The notes under the pieces were generated by a model that was not told the DNA's origin, did no database searches, and saw nothing but the letters and a program-made list of their open reading frames with translations. The position numbers and the translations under genes are program-made. A stretch of DNA of 9,371 nucleotides from Dehalococcoidia bacterium UBA3254 (lineage in GTDB: Bacteria > Chloroflexota > Dehalococcoidia > Dehalococcoidales > UBA3254). The stretch is from assembly GCA_002362735.1 (NCBI GenBank), contig DEUU01000401.1, positions 1 through 9,371 of the forward strand, read 5' to 3'. This document shows, one piece after another, positions 6,008 to 9,371 of this stretch; the first letter of the stretch is position 1, and each line of letters opens with the position of its first letter.

Positions 6008-6646
6008 ATGATGCAGACGATAGAATTACCGATTGAGGCACTGAGTGAAGCGGTATGGAATGCCAATGTCATGGATGCCAAGACCATGCAACGTTTGAAA
6101 GAAAGCATTACCAGGTACGGACTGCTGCAACCACTCGTAGTACGTCCCGTTGCCAAATCGAAGTATGAAGTATTATCCGGCAACCAGAGATTAAAGATAC
6201 TAAAAGAACAACGACGTACGTACGTATCATGTGTGGTTGTAGATCTGGATGATCCGGAAGCGATGCTCTTAGCGCAAGCACTGAATGGCATCCATGGCGA
6301 AGATGACCTGGCTCTAAAAGGGACCATACTGAAACAGATACTCGTTTCGATACCCAGAAAGAAAGTCCTGTCACTACTTCCGGAAACAGCGGAAAGCCTT
6401 ACCGCATTATCCACCATCGGTAAAGACGACCTGGCAGAACACCTGAAGGCTTGGCAACAAGCACAATCAGCCAGACTAAAGCATATGCAGTTACAGTTTT
6501 CGAATGAACAGTTAGAGACGGTAGAACAAGCCCTGGGTATGGTAATTGCCAAGGCAAAGAACACATCCGGTAATAATCCCAATATACGAGGTACCGCCAT
6601 GTACCTACTAGCCAAATATTACCTGGAAAGGAAAAAGAGACGATGA
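6008..6646 (+). CDS. ParB/Spo0J N-terminal domain protein
   Basis: This 212-residue protein has a ParB-like N-terminal domain: Ile-Glu-Leu-Pro-Ile-Glu-Ala-Leu (5-12), Asn20-Val-Met-Asp (20-23), a Leu-Lys-Glu-Ser-Ile helix (30-34), GLLQPLVVR (38-46), and SGNQRLKIL (57-65) in place of the usual GERRxRA box. The rest is helical and could hold a DNA-binding helix-turn-helix, though I cannot assign one. Such proteins bind DNA in partition, regulation or plasmid maintenance. No ParA ATPase is visible, so a complete partition system is not shown. Two start codons sit side by side (6008 and 6011) behind GGGAGA. The stop overlaps the next ATG (ATGA at 6643-6646), indicating translational coupling. The leader and first codons are duplicated upstream. 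The shortened box suggests a divergent subfamily, so CTPase activity should not be assumed. Confidence 0.85.
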   Translation: MMQTIELPIEALSEAVWNANVMDAKTMQRLKESITRYGLLQPLVVRPVAKSKYEVLSGNQRLKILKEQRRTYVSCVVVDLDDPEAMLLAQALNGIHGEDDLALKGTILKQILVSIPRKKVLSLLPETAESLTALSTIGKDDLAEHLKAWQQAQSARLKHMQLQFSNEQLETVEQALGMVIAKAKNTSGNNPNIRGTAMYLLAKYYLERKKRR

Positions 6647-6885
6647 AAGAAATAGGTTGTCCGGTATGTGCCAGTCCCTTATCGGTAAGAGCGGCAGAGG
6701 GAAGAAAATCACGCAAACCATTCATCATGTTGATCTGTGACAAAGACCCCCGGCATTTCCGGGGATTCATTACACACCAGGATTTTATCCGGGGAGTCAT
6801 GGAGAAGACGGATGATAGTAACCAAACGATAAGTACCACCGTGGGTATAGGTAAGGGTGGGAAAAGAGAGAGAGAAAACCGGTAG
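6643..6885 (+). CDS. small zinc-ribbon-like protein
   Basis: This 80-residue protein has Cys6-Pro-Val-Cys9 and then Cys32 with His38, a spacing that suits one treble-clef or zinc-ribbon metal site (Cys-Cys-Cys-His). The tail from about residue 55 is hydrophilic and basic. It overlaps the ParB-like gene by four bases, so the two are almost certainly co-translated and may work together. I do not know a characterised homologue. In phage Mu, mom is activated by Com, a small zinc-finger protein that binds its mRNA. This protein could be a loose functional parallel, but its sequence does not look like Com and the gene is downstream rather than upstream. It ends at 6885, 104 bp before the recombinase start. 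Confidence 0.72.
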   Translation: MKEIGCPVCASPLSVRAAEGRKSRKPFIMLICDKDPRHFRGFITHQDFIRGVMEKTDDSNQTISTTVGIGKGGKRERENR

Positions 6886-6919
6886 GCCAACGCAACATAT
6901 ATATAGAGGAAAAACCGCG

Positions 6920-6947
6920 TTGCATTACCATTCGTTGAGTGTAAAAG
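6920..6947 (+). promoter_or_regulatory. possible promoter of the recombinase genes
   Basis: TTGCAT (6920-6925) and TAAAAG (6942-6947) are 16 bp apart, each a four-of-six match to the sigma-70 consensus. Transcription would begin near 6954, which favours translation from the ATG at 6990 over the ATG at 6951. Just upstream, CAACGC (6888-6893) and GCGTTG (6917-6922) are inverted across an AT-rich stretch. Confidence 0.25.
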
Positions 6948-6989
6948 ACCATGCATACAGAGAGAAAAGAACAAATTGATACAGCAAGA

Positions 6990-7616
6990 ATGAAAGTTTG
7001 CCTTTATGCCAGGGTATCAACTTCCGATAAAGAACAAGACCCGGTAACCCAGTTAATGCCGCTACGGGAGTTTGTAAATAACCAGGGTTGGCAGATACTT
7101 GGTGAATATATCGATAAGGTGCCGGCAACCGATATCGCCCATCGAACTGCCTGGCGGGATCTGCTTAATGATGCCAGCAGGAAGAAATTCGACTTGCTTC
7201 TTGTTTGGCGGATGGACCGGGCTTTCCGGTCGGTGTTGGATGCGGCAACAACTTTAGAAAGACTGCGGACCTGGAAAATAGGACTTCGTTCTTATACTGA
7301 GCCGTGGCTAGATACGACATCTCCATTTGGCGAAGCCCTTTACTACATCACGGTCGCGTATGCCCAACTGGAAAGAGGGATTCTCCGGGAAAGGGTAAAA
7401 GCAGGGATGGAAAGAGCACGCAAACAAGGGCATCGAATTGGAAGGCCGAAGGTAATTGACCGGAAAGGTTTCAAAGTCCGTTATGGAGCAGTTTTGGAGC
7501 GCCTAGCACTGAACCAGGTGTCAAGACGCAAAGCAGCGATGGAATTGAAAATTGGATATGCGACTTTGAAAAGATTACTTGATGCCCGGAGTAACCAGAA
7601 TGATACCGCCAAATGA
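6990..7616 (+). CDS. small serine recombinase (resolvase/invertase family)
   Basis: From ATG 6990 this is a 208-residue serine recombinase of ordinary length. The N-terminal catalytic domain starts with Tyr6-Ala-Arg8-Val-Ser10, where Ser10 is the nucleophile. Asp68, Arg74, Asp76, Arg77 and Arg80 make up the conserved Asp/Arg active-site segment. The E-helix and arm (Tyr-Ala-Gln-Leu-Glu-Arg, ending at Ile-Gly-Arg-Pro) lead to a C-terminal helix-turn-helix with Ser-Arg-Arg-Lys-Ala. An in-frame ATG at 6951 would add 13 residues, but the family's start fits 6990; neither has a good ribosome binding site. Members resolve cointegrates or dimers or invert DNA at short sites. It overlaps the 65-residue gene and is followed by a large serine recombinase. 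No res-type site is evident next to it, although the duplicated leader upstream has repeated blocks. Confidence 0.88.
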   Translation: MKVCLYARVSTSDKEQDPVTQLMPLREFVNNQGWQILGEYIDKVPATDIAHRTAWRDLLNDASRKKFDLLLVWRMDRAFRSVLDAATTLERLRTWKIGLRSYTEPWLDTTSPFGEALYYITVAYAQLERGILRERVKAGMERARKQGHRIGRPKVIDRKGFKVRYGAVLERLALNQVSRRKAAMELKIGYATLKRLLDARSNQNDTAK

Positions 7617-7797
7617 TCTTTCCAGTTCTGATGAACATCATCCGGAGGCGTTGACAAGTATACACCACACGTATACACTGGCCGCCACTGATGAAGCTGA
7701 AATAAGTGAAGTGGGTAAGGTGATATTTAAAAAATTCGAAGAAATAATTGCTGAAATAGCTTTATCAGTAGCATCAAGAAAACAGGATAGCAAATAG
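7600..7797 (+). CDS. hypothetical 65-residue protein between two recombinases
   Basis: The product is 65 residues, acidic in the first half and helical in the second (about 34-60, with an amphipathic Phe-Lys-Lys-Phe-Glu-Glu-Ile-Ile stretch). I do not recognise it. ATG 7600 lies 8 bases after GGAG (7588-7591) and overlaps the end of the resolvase gene by 17 bases. An upstream in-frame Met at 7579 is less well placed for that ribosome binding site. The gene ends 3 bases before the next start, so all three genes are probably translated as a block. A recombination accessory or directionality factor is one guess from position only. Confidence 0.6.
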   Translation: MIPPNDLSSSDEHHPEALTSIHHTYTLAATDEAEISEVGKVIFKKFEEIIAEIALSVASRKQDSK

Positions 7798-7800
7798 CTA

Positions 7801-9371
7801 ATGAAAGCGATTGCCTATATCAGAGTTTCGGATATCTCCCAAGTCGAGGGGCATTCCTTGGATGCCCAGGAGAGGTTATTTCGGGAACTTTGCAAGAACC
7901 GGAACTGGGAACCAGTAAAGGTTTACCGGGAAGAAGGGCGATCTGCTCATGTCGATGCTATCGCCCGAAGGCCTGTCTTCCGGCAGCTGTTGGAAGATGC
8001 AGCTAAACGTCAATTTGATGTAGTAGTAGTGCATACGCTAGACCGATGGGCCAGGAATCTCCGCGTTTCTTTAGAAGCTGTAAGTATTCTTGATCGAAAC
8101 GGAGTAGGACTGGTTTCAATCACAGAGAATCTGGACTGGTCGACACCGGAGGGCCGGTTAGCTGCTCATATGCTGGGAGGAATATCACAGTATTATAGTG
8201 AATCGCTGGGTAAACACGTAAAAAAAGGTTTAGACCAGCGGGCTTTTGAAGGTAAGCACAACGGAGGGTTGCCATTTGGATATGAATCATGCTGGAAAAA
8301 GGGTGAAAAAGGAGAGAAGTACTGTCAATGTGGTAAGGAGCATCCCGGAGGAATTCATATCCATCCGAAAGAAGGCCCTGCGATAAGGGAACTCTTTGAA
8401 CGTTATGCTACTGGAACGACGACTCTTGCCCAACTAGCGGCCTGGTTAAATGAAAATGGCTTCAGGACTAGAGACCATCATAAACTACCTGATGCCAATG
8501 GTAATCTGACCGCCGGGGCAAGACTATTTACAACGGCATCGGTGAGAGGTATTTTACATAATCCATTCTATACTGGAAAAATCACCCACCTCGGAAAAAT
8601 AATCGCTGGGTTACATGAACAAATTATTTCTCAAGAAATATTTGACACCGTTCAAATCACGATGAAGAAGAATAGCGGGCGGTCGGAAACTCTTCACCCA
8701 AGGCCGGAAAGGGAATACCTGTTGAAAGGAATCATCCGCTGTGGTTATTGTGGAATGCCGATGTGGGCCCAGACCTATTCAAACGGACGTCGGTATTACC
8801 GAGAACATCATGAATCCAGAAGTATCGAACCCTGTCCCGCTCATGGAGGTTATATTGCCTGTGACCTGGCTGATGAGCAGGTCGGTAAACTTATCGGCGC
8901 TATTGAACTAGGTCCCCAATGGCAGGAAGAGATCCTGACAATAATCAGTCTGAAAGATGAAGTAGATAGGGTTAAGAAAGCTAAAGTGGCGACTCAAGAG
9001 AAGCTTCGCCGTATGGCCAAGGCATATATTGATGGCGTCTTTCCAGATGAAGAATATCACCGGCAGAAAAGACTCTTGGAAATGGAACTGGAATCGCTGG
9101 TCGTTCCTCAAGCGAATGCTGCCGAAGAAGCGGGTAAGCTAATACTGAATCTAAAGGAATTATGGGCTGGAGCTAATCTGGCAGAACGGCGGCAACTGCT
9201 GTTATCGATGATTGATGCTGTCTACTTTGACACCAAGAAACTAAAAACCATTGTTGCGATTAGGCCGAAGCCACCCTTTAAACCTGTCTTTCAAGTGGCG
9301 GCTTATAAAGAAGGCTCCGGTATCCGTATTGTAAACGAACCGTATTTAGGCTCGTCTGTGTTTGTGGTGGA
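7801..9371 (+). CDS. large serine recombinase (site-specific integrase), C-terminus beyond the window
   Basis: The open frame runs from ATG 7801 to the window edge: 523 complete codons, no stop. It has the architecture of large serine integrases. The resolvase domain begins Tyr-Ile-Arg8-Val-Ser10, with Ser10 the nucleophile, and has Leu-Asp-Arg-Trp-Ala-Arg (80-85). A recombinase domain follows from about residue 155, and it includes a Cys164/Cys175/Cys177 plus His181 insertion. The zinc ribbon uses Cys314, Cys317, Cys345 and Cys354 (or His348), and the segment from about 380 is coiled-coil-like. Family members are around 500-600 residues, so only a short end is missing. These enzymes integrate and excise mobile elements at att sites. 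AGGA at 7784-7787 is a distant ribosome binding site, so coupling to the upstream gene is likely. No att site can be named from this window alone. Confidence 0.92.
   Translation, partial: MKAIAYIRVSDISQVEGHSLDAQERLFRELCKNRNWEPVKVYREEGRSAHVDAIARRPVFRQLLEDAAKRQFDVVVVHTLDRWARNLRVSLEAVSILDRNGVGLVSITENLDWSTPEGRLAAHMLGGISQYYSESLGKHVKKGLDQRAFEGKHNGGLPFGYESCWKKGEKGEKYCQCGKEHPGGIHIHPKEGPAIRELFERYATGTTTLAQLAAWLNENGFRTRDHHKLPDANGNLTAGARLFTTASVRGILHNPFYTGKITHLGKIIAGLHEQIISQEIFDTVQITMKKNSGRSETLHPRPEREYLLKGIIRCGYCGMPMWAQTYSNGRRYYREHHESRSIEPCPAHGGYIACDLADEQVGKLIGAIELGPQWQEEILTIISLKDEVDRVKKAKVATQEKLRRMAKAYIDGVFPDEEYHRQKRLLEMELESLVVPQANAAEEAGKLILNLKELWAGANLAERRQLLLSMIDAVYFDTKKLKTIVAIRPKPPFKPVFQVAAYKEGSGIRIVNEPYLGSSVFVV

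Larger units (their letters stand above)
5827..6089 (+). repeat. diverged tandem duplication of a leader plus the start of the ParB-like gene
   Basis: Copy 1 (5827-5955) and copy 2 (from 5956 to about 6089) are tandem units of about 129 bp. Both have the identical 24-bp block, then a variable stretch rich in ATGCA/ACGTAC, then a GTAG-GGAG-like ribosome binding site, then an ATG followed by nearly the same first dozen codons. Similarity continues with small indels to about codon 25. Copy 2 leads into the intact gene; copy 1 is out of frame and truncated. The 5775-5826 stretch may hold a fainter, older copy of the ribosome binding site region. Confidence 0.75.

Noticed and set aside
6213..6226. 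ACGTACGTACGTA alternating tetranucleotide run.
   Set aside because: It is inside the ParB-like coding sequence, short, and explained by Arg-Arg-Thr-Tyr-Val codons; no second copy of comparable length.
5635..6615. A 326-residue minus-strand reading frame across the Mom-like tail, the repeats and the ParB-like gene.
   Set aside because: It lies antisense to well-supported genes, has Cys/Ser-rich composition typical of antisense frames, and its internal repeats simply mirror the DNA duplication.
1..9371. CRISPR array, IS element with terminal inverted repeats, or rRNA genes.
   Set aside because: No regular repeat-spacer pattern, no DDE transposase, and no rRNA-like sequence was seen on either strand.

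Overview
This window looks like part of a bacterial integrative mobile element or plasmid-like island. It has mid-range base composition, dense and mostly co-directional genes, and no metabolic genes. A replication protein, a ParB-like protein and two serine recombinases lie on the + strand within about 7 kb. Host assignment is only a guess: similar modules of tandem serine recombinases, ParB and Rep are known from genomic islands of Dehalococcoidia (Chloroflexota), and codon use and composition do not contradict that.

Layout: 165-776 (+) is a pRiA4b ORF-3-like protein. 917-2023 (-) is an unrecognised 368-residue protein with a helix-turn-helix-like segment and a Cys-rich tail. It is divergent from 2202-4622 (+), a fused DUF3854/TOPRIM primase and helicase-type replication protein that starts at TTG. 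The last 230 bp of that gene carry phased short repeats in opposite orientations that resemble an iteron origin. Next comes a small protein with a TubC-type N-terminus (4627-5085), then a tRNA-Gly-like cloverleaf with anticodon ACC and encoded CCA (5089-5164), then a Mom-family DNA modification protein (5172-5774). A tandemly duplicated leader with a decayed ParB start follows (5827-6089), then a ParB-like protein (6008-6646) overlapping a small zinc-ribbon-like protein (6643-6885). The window ends with a small serine recombinase (6990-7616), a 65-residue protein (7600-7797) and a large serine recombinase that runs off the edge (7801-9371+).

The most interesting point is the pairing of a tRNA-Gly-like gene with a Mom-like gene. 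The phage Mu Mom product on adenine is a glycinamide group. The tRNA-like element has bacterial glycyl identity features (G1-C72, C2-G71, G3-C70, C35, C36, U73) but is odd for translation: A34 wobble base, no U8, and a bulged base in the T stem. A testable inference is that the element makes a dedicated glycyl-tRNA that serves DNA modification rather than protein synthesis. The cloverleaf is also in frame with an ORF whose start codon overlaps the upstream stop codon, so it may instead, or also, regulate expression of the Mom-like gene.
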